Origin: Sanderia malayensis
Taxonomy: Eukaryota; Cnidaria; Scyphozoa; Semaeostomeae; Pelagiidae
Direction: 5' to 3'
DNA: 64,000 nucleotides
Assembly (NCBI GenBank): GCA_013076295.1
Contig: RQOL01000876.1
Span: 1,302,001-1,366,000 of the forward strand
A model generated the notes under the pieces. It worked only from the letters and a program-made list of their open reading frames with translations. It did not search any database and was not told the origin of the DNA. Both the position numbers and the translations under genes were made by a program. Positions 46,601 through 57,479 of this stretch are shown piece by piece; positions within the stretch are counted from its first letter, which is position 1, and the number at the start of each line of letters is the position of its first letter.

Positions 46601-49600
46601 TTTCATCCTAATAATGTTATTAATAAGAACAATTGTCCTTTAGTTACATGCATGTCAAAATTCAAAATAATTTCTCTAATTAATTCAAAGCAAATGCTGT
46701 ATATCAAAGTTTCTTCTTCCAGCTCCGTAACAAAAAGTAAAGTTAGAAATTAAGGTTCATTAAAGATTGTTAATTCTTTCTTCTTCCTTCAGCTGACCAT
46801 GAATCTGGGGTTTAATCTGTGAATGTAGCAATGAAAATAATTACTTTTCATTGTTCATAAAGTAGCCCAAAAATTAATTGGTCGCCTCGTCAACTCAAAT
46901 GCCTAAACATTTTTATCAAACATGAAGCCAAATCAAACAACCGCAACCGCTGGTAGTTTGCAAAATCCAAAAAGAGCTAAATTGGAAACGAAACATTGAA
47001 CTTACCTGTTTCTATACTTCCAAATAAAAAACCATCGACATGCAACCATTTACATCATGAAAACTTATTCAGACAGCAAAGCGGCAACAAAGCAAAATAA
47101 TGAAATTTTCGCGTCCCCGTCCCCCAGCAATTTTCCAAATTCCAAGTTTTAATCTTGTAGCATTACATCAGAGGGAGGCTTTAATTTTTTGGACAGTTTT
47201 TGAACAGTAAGTCTAAAAGTCCCTTGTGTTGAGCGAATTGCGAGCGAGGCACTGGGACGTAATGTAATGAGTCTAGGAGTACAATGGTGGCGTTGTACCA
47301 CCACCCCCAATCTTGTATCTGTCGGTACAACAAATGTTTTCTTGGAAAATAATGAAATTTTGTGACCCTGTTGCTTTTTCTTATTTTTGCTAATGCTAAC
47401 AATCTAATGCTATATGATAATGCAGGAGTGTGCTTCAGTCTTTGAATTGCCAAAATATGGAATTTTAGAAACTAAATTAGAAACTAAAAAGGAATTTCTA
47501 CCTCTAAGATTGTCGGTTCTTTTCTTGTGTATTGACATTGACAACCCTTTTGCCATGATATTAGGTACTTTTGCACAGATGGGCGTCGCTAAATGGGGTG
47601 GGGGTAATGGGGGTACAAACGCTGTTCTACCCCACCCCCAATCCTGTGTCTGTCGGTACAACAAATGTTTCGTCGGAAAATTATGAAACTTTGCAACCGT
47701 CTTGCTTTGTTTCGTACTCAGCGTATTTTCAATAAAACGAGTATGGGATTGTTAGCATAGAAGTTTATTGCAGAGGAAATAAACGCTCGAATGCTAAAAT
47801 CTGATGCTATATGATCAAATTAAAACTTTTTCTGTTTGAGAATTGCCAAAATATGGGAGTTTTGGAAACTAAATTTGAAACTAAAAATGAATTTCTACCT
47901 CCATAATTGTTGGTTCTTTTTTTGTGTATTGACATTGACAATAGTCTAGCCTTGGCCAAAATGTTCCACCTGACTCTGTCATGGTGCAGGTTCTCCGCAA
48001 CACACCTTAAAAAAAACAAAACACGTCATCATTTCAATTTTCATTTCACTTGGGTGTTTGTGTCTTCGTCGACGTCATCAATAGATTCTACTGGGCTAAT
48101 TCCTCATATACAAATTGCCCATTTCTACTGACTCATCTATTAAGCATATACAGATTGTTGGCTACCTTTCCAGTGTGGGTTCAAATGAAAGCAGGGGAGG
48201 TATTTTGTAACATTGACTGACGATCGTCTCCAAATTAAGTCCTTCTTCATGACTTTTTCAGCAATTGATTTACAATAATCTATAAATAAAGATACCGGTG
48301 ATAAACTAGCATTTGAGTCTAAACATTGAAGTGTTAACATCTTTACGTTTATTTTATTTTTTGTTCTCCACCTGTTTAAAGTGCTCTTCGAATCGTCAAC
48401 TTCATATTAATTGATTCAGACAATTATTTTAGCAAGATACTCCTGTATAATGAAACTCTTTGTAAAGTGAAGGTTCTGCAGCTAACAAACTACCAGGTTG
48501 CAATAAAGTAATCTACTACAAGGTGATGTACCATACGGAATGCCTCGTGTGTAAATAAGTAAGTAAATTTACTAAATTTTTCGTGAGTAAATATTTATTG
48601 AAAAGTATTGACAAGATTTATTAAAAATATTATGATCCTTACAAGTTGAGCAGTGAGCTTCATCCGTTCTATTTTCGCAATCATTCACTCCGTCGCAATC
48701 TTGTTCGCGTGAAATCAGTTTTGTTTCGCTTTTACACATTTTATAGACACTACCGTATTTTTGAAAGAACCTTTCTCTATCTGAAACCAAAAAATTATCT
48801 CCTAACTTCACAATTTTTGTACATCGCTACACTTGCCCACGAAGTAATTGGGAGTGAAGAAAACGGAAAGAAATTACAATGGAATGACGTGAATGTGCAA
48901 GGCTTGAACATTTCTTTCTTTGAGTATGTCAGTAGTGATAATGAACAAAAGTTAACCAAAGGTCAGAGGTCCGTTAGATATGGGTCAAAGTTTATGGATC
49001 AAAGGTCAAACGATCAAGGGTCAGTCAGGATATCCTAGGTTAGTGCATAGAGTTTGAAAATACTGTGCTTTCCACGAATGAAGCATATTATCTACTGTAC
49101 TTACCGGGACAAATTGCACAAAACTTAGATGTGGAAAGGCTCTGACACCAGGGTTTGCGAATAAAATTGCGTTTCACTTCATTCTCCTCAGTACACGAGT
49201 AATTGCAACCATTTGCAAGCCACGATGAGCCGATTGGGGGACTCAGGTAACAATTCAAACCAACATCTCTTTGGCAATCTGTAAGAAACAATCAAGTCAA
49301 AGCAAAGAATATTTATGTTTGTTGTTAAGCTTTATTTCTGGGTATACATGTATGGCTGATACCTTTTGAAACGCTTTGGGCTATCTCGTTGCATGAACTG
49401 CTTGATAAACACGTCTTATATGCATATCCAGGGTAGATCCCATTCAACCTAACCGCATACTTGCAACTTATTACGTTTGTATCAGAACAGGAGCAGCTCA
49501 TGCAGAAAGGCATATCTCCAAAGCCAACGAAAGAGGTTTTTCCATTTTCTATTCTTCGATTCTGAAACGTGCAGCCTGAAAAACAAAAAATATTTCATTT

Positions 49601-50964
49601 ACCATAACCAATTAGTTTCGATTTTAATGAGCTGGATGAGCTAACAAATGTAGATGCGATAGATATCGAAAGTCCGGTAGATGACCATGGTGTGGCAGAA
49701 ATTAATGGGGGAGGGGGATTAACAAATTTAATCAATTTGTGATAATGTCTCAGTTCTAAGTTAAATTTTGGGACTTATTGGCAAAACGCCTCCCCCTTGG
49801 GCCCATCGTTGCTACGAGTCTCGTTGCTGAATGCTCGTTGTGGATTTACTATCGTGGATTCTGTTTCCTCAAGCTTAAGGAATAGAACTTGTTTAAGACA
49901 AATGATTTTAGAGATAAAATTGGAGTTGTGCAACCTGAGCTGTGGTTATAATGTTTTAGGGGCAGATCACAGAAACATGTCCATGGTTAATGAAACTCTG
50001 AAATATCAACTGACTAACCAAACACCTGAAAGAGATTACAAGGGCTGATTGCATACGGGACATAACGTACATACGGGACACAAATTACATGAGCATTACA
50101 GTGGTCAGCAAAATTTTTGCAGCTAGGAAGCAGCCAATTTTCAACAGATAATTCTATACATAGGACATTTCTGTAACCTCTTCAACACAGTAGATTATTA
50201 CAAGGGAAACCTCCTTATGAAAGGTGCGAGGATCTGTCACAATGGAAGCAATCCTCTTCTCTCCCTCCTTTAACTTATTTACCTTGCGATGATATCGGGG
50301 TGACAGCTTCAAATATCAGCAATAGCAATCCTGCAAGAATTAAAACACCCGTGGTATAAATTTCGTTTGTCACAGAGAACTATATTTTACGTTGATTACA
50401 GATGATAATAGACAATCATTGACAATCAAAAACAATCAAAGAAGATCATAAACTATCGTTGACAATCGCACACAGACAATCAAAGACAATCATAGTTGAC
50501 TATGGAGACAAGAAAATGCAATTGTGCCACCATAACCAATCATTATTCGAATTTTGTTGAAAGAATTAGAAAACGGCAGCATTACTTTGGAGCTTGGCAT
50601 TTAAAAAAATACGTGTAATGTCTTGATTCAAAATCACATTTGAGCGAGATGTGCGTTACAGAGGAAACTCTGTAAAATCCCCCCTTCCTGGCAATTTTGA
50701 CTTTATAATTTATTTTACCTCAGTTTCAAACGCTCTTAACTGAAGTTTCTAATAAATAGGGAAAAACCTTGGTCATTTTGAAGGCAAGTGCGAAATATCG
50801 AGAGACTGTATGATTTTGTTCACTGGAATTGCCTTTCGCTGTCCGAAAATCTTTTTGGAAAGCATCCTTGTTAAAAGAAATGACAGCAAATATAAAAGCA
50901 AGTAAATGAATATGACAATATTACCAGCCTGTAGAGCAAATATATATAGTTTCCTCTTCGCCAT
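38625..50964 (-). CDS. Copy C: VWC/LDLa adhesion-type 7TM receptor, best preserved copy
   Basis: Exons (high to low): 50964-50925, 50330-50283, 49575-49363, 49278-49105, 48780-48643, 48371-48166, 47992-47899 (uncertain), 45885-45697, 45172-45125, 45043-44988, 44714-44645, 44326-44288, 43941-43867, 43699-43557, 42516-42402, 42182-42029, 40601-40535, 40431-40371, 40195-40104, 39813-39687, 39146-39078, 38991-38887, 38705-38625. All TM exons are open and in phase. The expected product is roughly 770-800 residues: signal peptide, one VWC-like module, Cys-rich module, LDLa, GAIN-position region, 7TM and tail. The only clear lesion is a 206-nt exon 6 against 207 nt in A: one base is missing in an A-run near 48355, which could also be a sequencing or assembly error. 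Confidence 0.78.
39228..39370. repeat. Copy C insertion containing repeated tagtatgtcaagttat
   Basis: The 16-mer occurs about three times within 160 bp, and one stretch (tactacacatatatacacc...atatatgtgtagta) is a local inverted repeat. It is absent from the matching intron in A, B and D. Probably a small local duplication or a MITE footprint. Confidence 0.55.
39467..39511. repeat. 45-bp palindrome, copy C
   Basis: Same sequence and position as 926-970. Confidence 0.85.
40901..41663. mobile_element. 763-bp inverted-repeat element in copy C
   Basis: Terminal repeats AAAGTGCTAATGCAAC at the left and their complement at the right. Directly right of it lies AAGTACGGCGACTT (41664-41677). No ORF of note. 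Same intron position as 18083-25407, with the interior reversed. Confidence 0.75.
41773..41874. mobile_element. 102-bp palindromic MITE derivative
   Basis: Nearly all inverted repeat: GCCTGAGTCAAGCGCACTGA at the left and its complement at the right, with almost no loop. It is a shorter relative of 25502-25760 at the same site in copy B. Confidence 0.75.
42029..43699 (-). CDS. Copy C exons 14-16: TM1-TM3
   Basis: 43557-43699 (TM1), 42402-42516 (IHKNLFVARTISSFIYVIGS, ending AGG) and 42029-42182 (TM3, ATFSWMLVEGINLF and IGWG). Open and in phase. The intron between TM1 and TM2 exons carries a copy C-specific block at about 42850-43520. Confidence 0.82.
42850..43520. other. Copy C-specific intron block
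   Basis: About 650 bp between TM1 and TM2 exons with no counterpart in A or B. It ends near ggctgcttcgcagcaac, a small hairpin. No ORF, no clear terminal repeats, origin unknown. Confidence 0.45.
43867..45885 (-). CDS. Copy C exons 8-13: GAIN-position and juxtamembrane exons
   Basis: 45697-45885 (ELPTNNVAAVVLKENAW...), 45125-45172, 44988-45043, 44645-44714, 44288-44326 and 43867-43941 (ERGPKPRITMLGLSNG...). All are open with closing phases, and no GPS-like Cys/HLTxF is visible. A single juxtamembrane exon is present, unlike copy A. Confidence 0.66.
46066..47276. mobile_element. 1.2-kb DNA transposon, 8-bp target duplication
   Basis: Left end TAGACTCACTACATTGCGTC, right end the complement of CTAGACTCATTACATTACGT. 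Both continue into tccctcgctcg/gcctcgctcg, giving imperfect inverted repeats of about 80 bp. GAGTACAA lies on each side (46058-46065 and 47277-47284). Interior ORFs are short and unrecognised, so it is probably non-autonomous. Confidence 0.72.
47290..47960. repeat. Local tandem duplication around exon 7 of copy C
   Basis: Two similar segments, about 47300-47540 and 47620-47935, share words such as tgtctgtcggtacaacaaatg and ctatatgat. The inner segment duplicates the 3' part of the 94-nt exon (SMSIHKKRTDN against SMSIHKKRTNN). A and B have one version only. Confidence 0.6.
48166..48371 (-). CDS. Copy C exon 6 with a one-base deletion
   Basis: Homologous to 9260-9466. The AG acceptor and donor are kept. 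Between cag|gtggag and the conserved Met there are 34 bases rather than 35, in a run of A residues near 48355, which sends the frame into a TAA. With one more A the exon would be fully open. Confidence 0.66.
48643..49575 (-). CDS. Copy C exons 3-5: VWC-like, Cys-rich and LDLa modules
   Basis: 49363-49575 (CMSCSCSDTNVISC), 49105-49278 (DCQRDVGLNCYLSPPIGSSW) and 48643-48780 (LDLa core CDGVNDCENRTDEAHC), all phase 1-1. The VWC-like exon and its neighbouring introns match copy A with no visible difference, while exons 4 and 5 have ordinary divergence. Confidence 0.78.
50283..50964 (-). CDS. Copy C signal-peptide exons
   Basis: 50925-50964 (MAKRKLYIFALQA) joined to 50283-50330 (GLLLLIFEAVTPISSQ) with the same phase-1 junction as in A and B. 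Confidence 0.7.
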
Positions 50965-53570
50965 CTTCTCTCGTGTATCGTTGCAAAGTTGAATTTCTAT
51001 CAGTTTGTTTATCCAACTGCAAGTAAAGTTTTTTGCCAGGTAAGCTTCGAACGAGCTTAATCTTTTAGGTTTAAGCCAAAAAGTGTTGTTGGCTCTTGTA
51101 AGTTTTTCGATTTACATTCAAAAATCTGCAATTGTTTTCAGGTCTTAAACCATTTGCAACTTGAATTAATGCGTTTTTCTATTGTCTGCTTTTTTTAAAA
51201 CGTGCATGCCAAAAAGGTTTTGAAGAATTGTTGAAGACATTCATTCCGGAACGGGAAGCATACCTGAGAAACTATTGGAGAAGGGAAATACAATTTTTAG
51301 AAACGTTCTTAACCATATCATGCTTTTATGCCGTTATTAACTGTCAGGCTAGCCTTAGCCGAATACAGTGGCACCACAGCCTTTGCCAACGCGCAATGCC
51401 AAGAGTGGCGAGCATCGGCAAAACCTTTGACAAAACAAAACCAGGCCCCTAAGTTTTCAGCAGTTTTAGATCGACAACCCAGACCCACAACCCAGGTCAA
51501 GGCAATACGAAGACCGGTGAAGGAGCAAAGGGTACTGAGAGTGTTCAAACAGGCTGTCATTGGATTGGACATTCTGCACTTGGAACAAGGGTCGTATGGG
51601 GGTCAGTCATGCTCCCTCATTCTCTTATAGAAGTTGCAAATACACCGTCATTGTTCCAGAAATGCTTATTTTTCGTGCTCCGTATCTTTTCCTGGAACTC
51701 CTAATGTAATGCAAGAGCACTATATGCGAGCCACGGAGTCTTGCACTTTTAAAATAAGCCGCACAGCATCAAATTTGACGCCATCGGACTCCCAGAAGTC
51801 AAACCAAAGGATACCAATAAGAGGACTCAGCCCTACAGTGGACATGACGTCAAGGCGAGAATGCGTGCTCAAACGAAACGAAGTAGGACTTATCGTCAAT
51901 ACTTTCCTCTGCAATCTACGTGGAAATCAAGAGTGTGTTGAAGAACAGTGCAGCGCTAGGTGAAAACATTATAATGGAAAACTTTAACGTCAAGATCAGA
52001 ATTGATCAAGCATTTATTAAGCACTTTTGAATCTAGTGATGCCCGTGGAACTGACTTCACCGTCAGACGCAAGCTCAGAATGATGAATACATTCTACGAG
52101 TAGAAATCCCCAGAGACGTTGGACCGGGATCTCTTCAAACCTCTGGGCCGAGAGTGAAATTCGAACAAGCCAGAGTTTTTCATAAGCTCTTTATTCGTAT
52201 TTCCGAACTGAGATAATGATCATCAGTTTTCAGGTCTGCACATCCATCACTTTCAACACAAAGCTTGAGAGATTGAAAATAGTAGCCCAAAAATAGCCAA
52301 ACCCACATGCGCTGAACAGGAGAAAAAATGAGTTCTAACTTCTCCTTTAGACTATCTTCTATCCAACAGATTCGAGAGCATGCCTTAGCATAGAGATTAA
52401 ACAGCAAGCTTTAGACCTTGAATATAAAGGCTGTTCGTGCTTTCTCAACCTGCAGTTGACATTACTGGACAATGCTAGAACTCAAAGAAGGTATTCATCA
52501 GAGAGCCAGGACGGCTCTTGGTGAGACAAAGTTGCTTACAGAAAAAGATCGAGCGATGAAGAGAGGCGCAACTTAAATCAAAGGAATTTTGTACATTGAA
52601 ACGCGCAGAATGCTCCGCAAGATGAAAGAACAACGTTTATTTGCAAGGAGTATAACAACAACAAGTAGAGAAATGAAAACACTGATAAAAACGATCTACG
52701 TTTATGCTGCATTATTTTATTTTCACCTCAGTAATGAATAAGGTGTTTTATAAAAAGCAAAGCAACTCAAATTAAGGATATACTGCCTGGTACGCTTAGC
52801 TAACTTACCTGGCAAATGAACTTTGTCCTTTCAAGTCGTCGTTGCTTTTGAAGATTTCAAAAAAAGTTAATGCAAAACGGCTGTCTCAGGCCCCGCTTAC
52901 ACAGTACTGGTCAAGTTTTTAGCCCCTCTAGTTTTGTGCCAATAGGTGTACCGGTCAACTATTTATACGGATAGGTCTCGCGCTTTACGCGATCAATTTT
53001 ACTAGCCGGCTTTCTTTGATGACCATGCGTAATATTCTTTTTCATAAATATTTTGCACCGATTTGAATTATTTCTTTGTGTGGTGAGTGAAATGAACTGT
53101 GGTCTTGATTTCTATGAAATTTACGATCGCTCTTTTTTTATTTCTGAAAGTGTAAGCTTCGTCGTAAATAACAATAATTGCTTTTATATTTGTGCCCGTT
53201 TTCCTGACATTTTCACCTCTTTATGAATCCGTACAAATATCGGTCCTGATAGAATTATTTACATGGTACCGTGCACATATTTTCCCGCTCAAATTCTCAA
53301 CCCCACCTTGGCTAAAAGCTTCACCGGTACCATGTAAGCAGAGCCTTGCAAAGGCATTTTGAAATTAAATGCGTTGATACGAAAAGTGCTTAGGTCTATA
53401 TAGCAATAGTAATACTAGTAGTTTTTTGTTTTTCTTATGAATTGGTCATGGTTAAAGTGGTTTTTCATTAATTATTAACACATGTTGTAATTGCTTATTT
53501 CACTTTTATTGCACGGTGAACATCCATACATCCGTACCAGGATATACAGTTACTATGAAATTGAAATGCA
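50965..53570. other. 5' flank of copy C up to the CR1-like insertion
   Basis: Homologous to 12116-15180, without the TATG/nonamer arrays. Holds the hAT-like MITE at 52889-53345. No gene recognised; ORFs such as 51328-51630 are not conserved in the other units. Confidence 0.55.
52889..53345. mobile_element. hAT-like MITE in the copy C 5' flank
   Basis: Orthologous to 14481-14979, with ends GGCCCCGCTTACACAG and the complement of GGCTCTGCTTACATGG. Its presence in both A and C means the insertion predates their separation, or was spread by conversion. Confidence 0.65.
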
Positions 53571-56441
53571 AATTGCAAACACTTTTCTTCATTTGATTTT
53601 CTATATGCGGAACTCTCAAATCAGTGTTAGGTAGACATTTTGATTTGATAATGTTCATGCTTTGTTTCTCAATACTACGCAAACGCTTTAATTTTGATTC
53701 TGACCATCCCAGCCCAACTGATCTACAGTATGTGAATAGGGGCATGATCATAGCATTGTAGATTACAATGGCTGTTGGTGTATCAATGGAATTGCAAATG
53801 CGCCTGAGAAGATTAACCCTTCCTGCTGCCTTTCTGCAGGTTATATCGATATGAGCATCCATCGTTAGCGAGGGGTCTAATGTTACTCCGAGATATTTAT
53901 ATTCTGTTGTACAATTGATGAGTGTCTCTCCACTTATGATGTTAAGCTGTTTCTCTTTGAATTTATTCAATCTCTTTGCTGTGCCAAAAAGCATAGCTTC
54001 TGTTTTCCCTTTCTTCAGATTCATGATTAACTCGTTCCTAGAAAACCAGGTGGCTAGACTAAGTTGTTAACATCTTGATTAAGATGGCTTTCAATGATGT
54101 TAATATCACTACTCGATGTAAAAATAACCGTGTCATCCGCATATGTCACAATATTTGTATGCTTCAATGATCTATGTGCATCGTTAAAGTGAATTAGAAA
54201 CAGAAGAGGACCGATGATGGGTTCTTGTGGAACACCTGTATACACAGGGCATGAATTGGAAAATGTTTCCTTGTACTGAACAGTTTGCTTGCGATTGAAT
54301 AAGTAGTCTGTTAGCCAATCTAGTTCATTATCTCTCACTCCGTAGGCTTGGAGCTTGGAGAGAAGAACAGAGTGACTAATAGTGTTAAAGGCTTTAGATA
54401 GATCAATGAATAATGCACCTGTGAGCTGCCCTTTGTCCGCTCCCCTCCTGATATGATCTAAGAAATATATGACTGCTTGCTCTGTTGATCTTTTTGTTCT
54501 GAATCCAAGCTGATAATTAAATAGAAGTGCATTTCTTTCAAGAAGGTTCACGAGCTGCTTGTGAAACAGTTTTTCTAAAGTTTTCCATAAAGTTGGGAGA
54601 ATCGATATGGGCCTATAGTTATCCACTTGTGAACGGGGGCCAGACTTTATGCCCATATACTGGAACTACTTTTGCTTCCTTCCAGTCTGCAGGTACTATT
54701 CCCGTTTTAAAAGATAGATTTATCACGTGTGTGAGAGGCTTCGTTAAAATAGGGGCTATATCCTTCAGTAGTCCAGGAGGGAGGTTGTCAAGTCCAGTTG
54801 CTTTTTGCGTTTGAGGTTTTTTAATTCTTTGTACACATCAGCCTCACTAACTTCTTTGAGAGAGAATTTTTCTGAACATAGAGGAGCAAGAATGTTTTCA
54901 GTGGGTTTCATCCAAGTAAAATTCCGCAAAGGGAAAGATTTTGACTGAAGTGAATTTGCTACATTTGAAAAGTAACTGCATAGGGTGTTCACTATGGTTC
55001 CGTTGTCAGTTGTTTTCGATCCATTTATTTCAAAAGCCAAGGCAGCAGATGGAGCTGTTTTCTTAGTAGGGTAGAGTTTTTTGTTGGTGGCCCAAAATTT
55101 ACTTGGCGACTCTGCATTTTCTTTTAGAAGGTCTTTGTGAAATCTATTCTTGCATTTTTTCACGAGGCCAGTAGCACGATTACGTTGATTTTCATAGGAG
55201 GACCAGTCAATTTCTTGGTTTGACCGACGAGCCTTAGGTAATAGGCTATCTCTGATATTCATCTGTCTTTTCACTTCGATTGTTAGCTATGGGCTTAGTT
55301 TTCCTTTCACTCTCTTTGTTGACCAGGGTGCATGCTTGTTAAAATAGAAAACCAGAATCTGTTTGAGATAAAGCCATGCATGATTTGCGCTGGTCGCTCT
55401 AAAGACATCCACAAAATTTGCAGTTTTTAGGTCATCACAAAGAAGATTTGGGCTGTAATTTGAGTAATTGCGGCATGTTATTGTTTTTGACTGTAATTTT
55501 ATATTGTGAATTTTGCGTGAACAACCAATTAACTCATGGTCACTCAAACCTGCCGGGATTACTTTCACTAAACTGATGTTTTGTGTTTCATTGCAGCAAA
55601 TAACATCACTCAATGTTTTTGATTCTTTAGTTATTCTCGTAGGGCTACTGATCAGTTGTTTCAAGTTAAAAGACGAAAGTATTGCTTTTAGTTCTTTGTG
55701 ATCTGATCTTTCTGGGTAATTGCAATTTATGTCCCCAGTCAAAATGCACTCTTTGTCTTCGGAAATAACTTTTGATAGCATTGATTCAAAAGTTTCATTG
55801 AAAGTTTCAGGTAGATGTTTTGACGAGTCAGGCGGGCGATAGATAACCCCAATGAGAAATCCTTTTGATTTGGGAAATAAAATTTCAATCCAAATACATT
55901 AGATATTATCATCCTCAAGATCTAAACGCCTTTGAAAGGGCACTAATTGTGAAATATAAATCCCAACTCCACCTCCTTGACCAGAAATCCAAAAAATCGG
56001 AACATCATAGCCAATAATTTCAGCTTCAGCTTCCTCGTCGGCGGCCAGGTGTGTTTTGCTAAGCGAGAAAATATGAACTCCTTTGAAATCACCAAGGATG
56101 TGACAAAGATTTTGTTTGTGTGTTAAAAGTCCTCGAATATTTTGATGCAGAGTTTTAAGGCCTTTCCTTGCAAGTAGGTCAGTAAGCTCAGGTAACTCAT
56201 ACTGATCTTGATTCACCGTTACGATTTCTCCTGTATGAACTTCGACAGATTTTGATAAACACGAGCGGCAGAGAGCTTCTGTCTCATTATCCATGCACTT
56301 TATATGGTGGAGCAATTTACAACTAGTACAGCTTATTCTGCTTTGATTTTTTCGCATTGCTTTCATACAATAACCACATTTCATGGCAGGGCCAGGGCAT
56401 GTTTCGATATCGCCACACAACAGGATCAAGATCTGTACCAT
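53506..56441 (-). pseudogene. CR1/L2-like ORF: zinc finger, AP endonuclease and reverse transcriptase, broken
   Basis: From 56441 down: MVQILILLCGDIETCPGP (2A-like), zinc finger CGYCMKAM...CTSCKLLHHIKC...CRSCL, endonuclease start LHQNIRGLL and the GGVGIYIS stretch; TAA at 55899-55901; then IYRPPDSSKHLPE, ILTGDINCNYPERSDHKE and SDHELIGCSR; TAG at 55287-55289; linker; frameshifts near 54800 and 54656; reverse transcriptase with DNYRPISILPTLWKTLEKL, ALFIDLSKAFNTISHSVLLS and the catalytic TYADDTVIF; frameshift near 54050; then thumb-like sequence to about 53575. Two stops and about three frameshifts make it inactive. Confidence 0.82.
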
Positions 56442-56690
56442 TAAGGTCGATTTGCTGCGAGTGGGCCTGGCCTGAAAAAGCTTATCTTGCCTGTTTATCT
56501 AAATTGACGAACAGATATAACATTCTTTAATGACAAGGCTATCTGCAGCGTTGTTTAGATATATGTAGAATGAATCAGAACTGCAGAAGGCAAACTTTCT
56601 TACTTGAAAGGTTGAGAGAACCAGAGCAAAGAAACACACAACTGCACACAACGCCATCTTGACAATGACACCGATTCTGTGTACAGGTTT
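53575..56690 (-). mobile_element. Degenerate CR1/L2-like non-LTR retrotransposon
   Basis: Minus-strand element inserted in the copy C flank: host sequence matching 15195 resumes on one side and sequence matching 15270 on the other, with about 70 host bases missing. Order of domains: leader with a 2A-like motif, Cys/His zinc-finger, AP-type endonuclease, reverse transcriptase. Non-LTR elements copy by target-primed reverse transcription. The reading frame ends abruptly near 53575 before a 3' UTR appears, so the 3' end seems deleted. The exact 5' border near 56690 is uncertain. Confidence 0.8.
56388..56414 (-). other. 2A-like ribosome-skipping motif, degenerate
   Basis: Reads GDIETCPGP near the N terminus of the CR1-like ORF. 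The active consensus is DxExNPGP; here the Asn is Cys, so skipping is probably lost. 2A-like peptides at this position are known in some CR1 and L2 non-LTR elements. Confidence 0.55.
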
Positions 56691-57147
56691 CCCATCACCT
56701 GTACAATCACCTTCCTGTTTTTTCAAAAAAATGAAATTTCAATTTTCACTGAGTACTTTGGTGCCTGTTTTGTCTTTATATAATCATGATAAGTATACGA
56801 AACTTGGCTTTGAAATTGGCTACTGCCTGCGACATTTAATGACGTCATAACCATTACACAGATCAACTTTTATAATGGGAGAGTACCGGGAAAAAGTTTT
56901 CAAATCTGCGCTGTGCGCAACCTCGGCCTTTATTAAAAAATCATTTCCCAAGGTACAAAAATATAACTTTCCGCTTGTCGTTTTTGTTGTAGGACCAGGC
57001 CAAATAAGCTGTTACAGCAGTTAATTTATAAATGGGATGTTCAGCCAGCCGTTTTCAAAACACATCTAAAATGAAGTGAAGCAGATAAGGAGAGCTGAAG
57101 GCGTGCGTCATGTAGATTTCAAAAAAATATGTTAATTGTTTCACATT

Positions 57148-57250
57148 CGACTCGGTAAAGTACTTTAAGTCCTCGATTAAGCCCCACCCTCGAAAAAGCT
57201 CCCAAGTTACAATATTTTGGAAAATAAGCCCCCACCCTCGAAAAAGCCGT
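57148..57250. mobile_element. C-rich MITE fragment in the copy C flank
   Basis: Contains attcgactcggtaaagtact then cctcgattaagcccc, matching 36350-36450 in copy B. Ends not defined. Confidence 0.4.
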
Positions 57251-57479
57251 TGTCTGATCGTTGTTTAGTTTGCTTCAGTTCACTTGGGAGTTAAGAATAA
57301 TGGCAACGTTTTGTCAGGTCTATTTCTCATATATTTGGCCTTAATGTTTTGTCAGGTCAATGAAGTGCAACTGGTCGTAGCTATGAAAACAAGTCACTGC
57401 ACCAAGAAAGATTCTATTCCTCGGTTTTTTTTTGCCTAGTAGAAATGAATCGCGTAATTACAACCTTTATGCTTTTTAA

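Noticed and set aside
48646..49038. Plus-strand 130-codon ORF, with similar ORFs near 9740 and 31045
   Set aside because: Mirror frame of the LDLa exon. The minus strand has the LDLa motif and proper splice sites.
56659..56850. Plus-strand signal-peptide-like ORF (MKFQFSLSTLVPVLSLY), also near 15299
   Set aside because: Hydrophobic by AT-rich composition. It ends soon, its frame is not conserved between the flanks, and it is on the strand opposite to the receptor genes.
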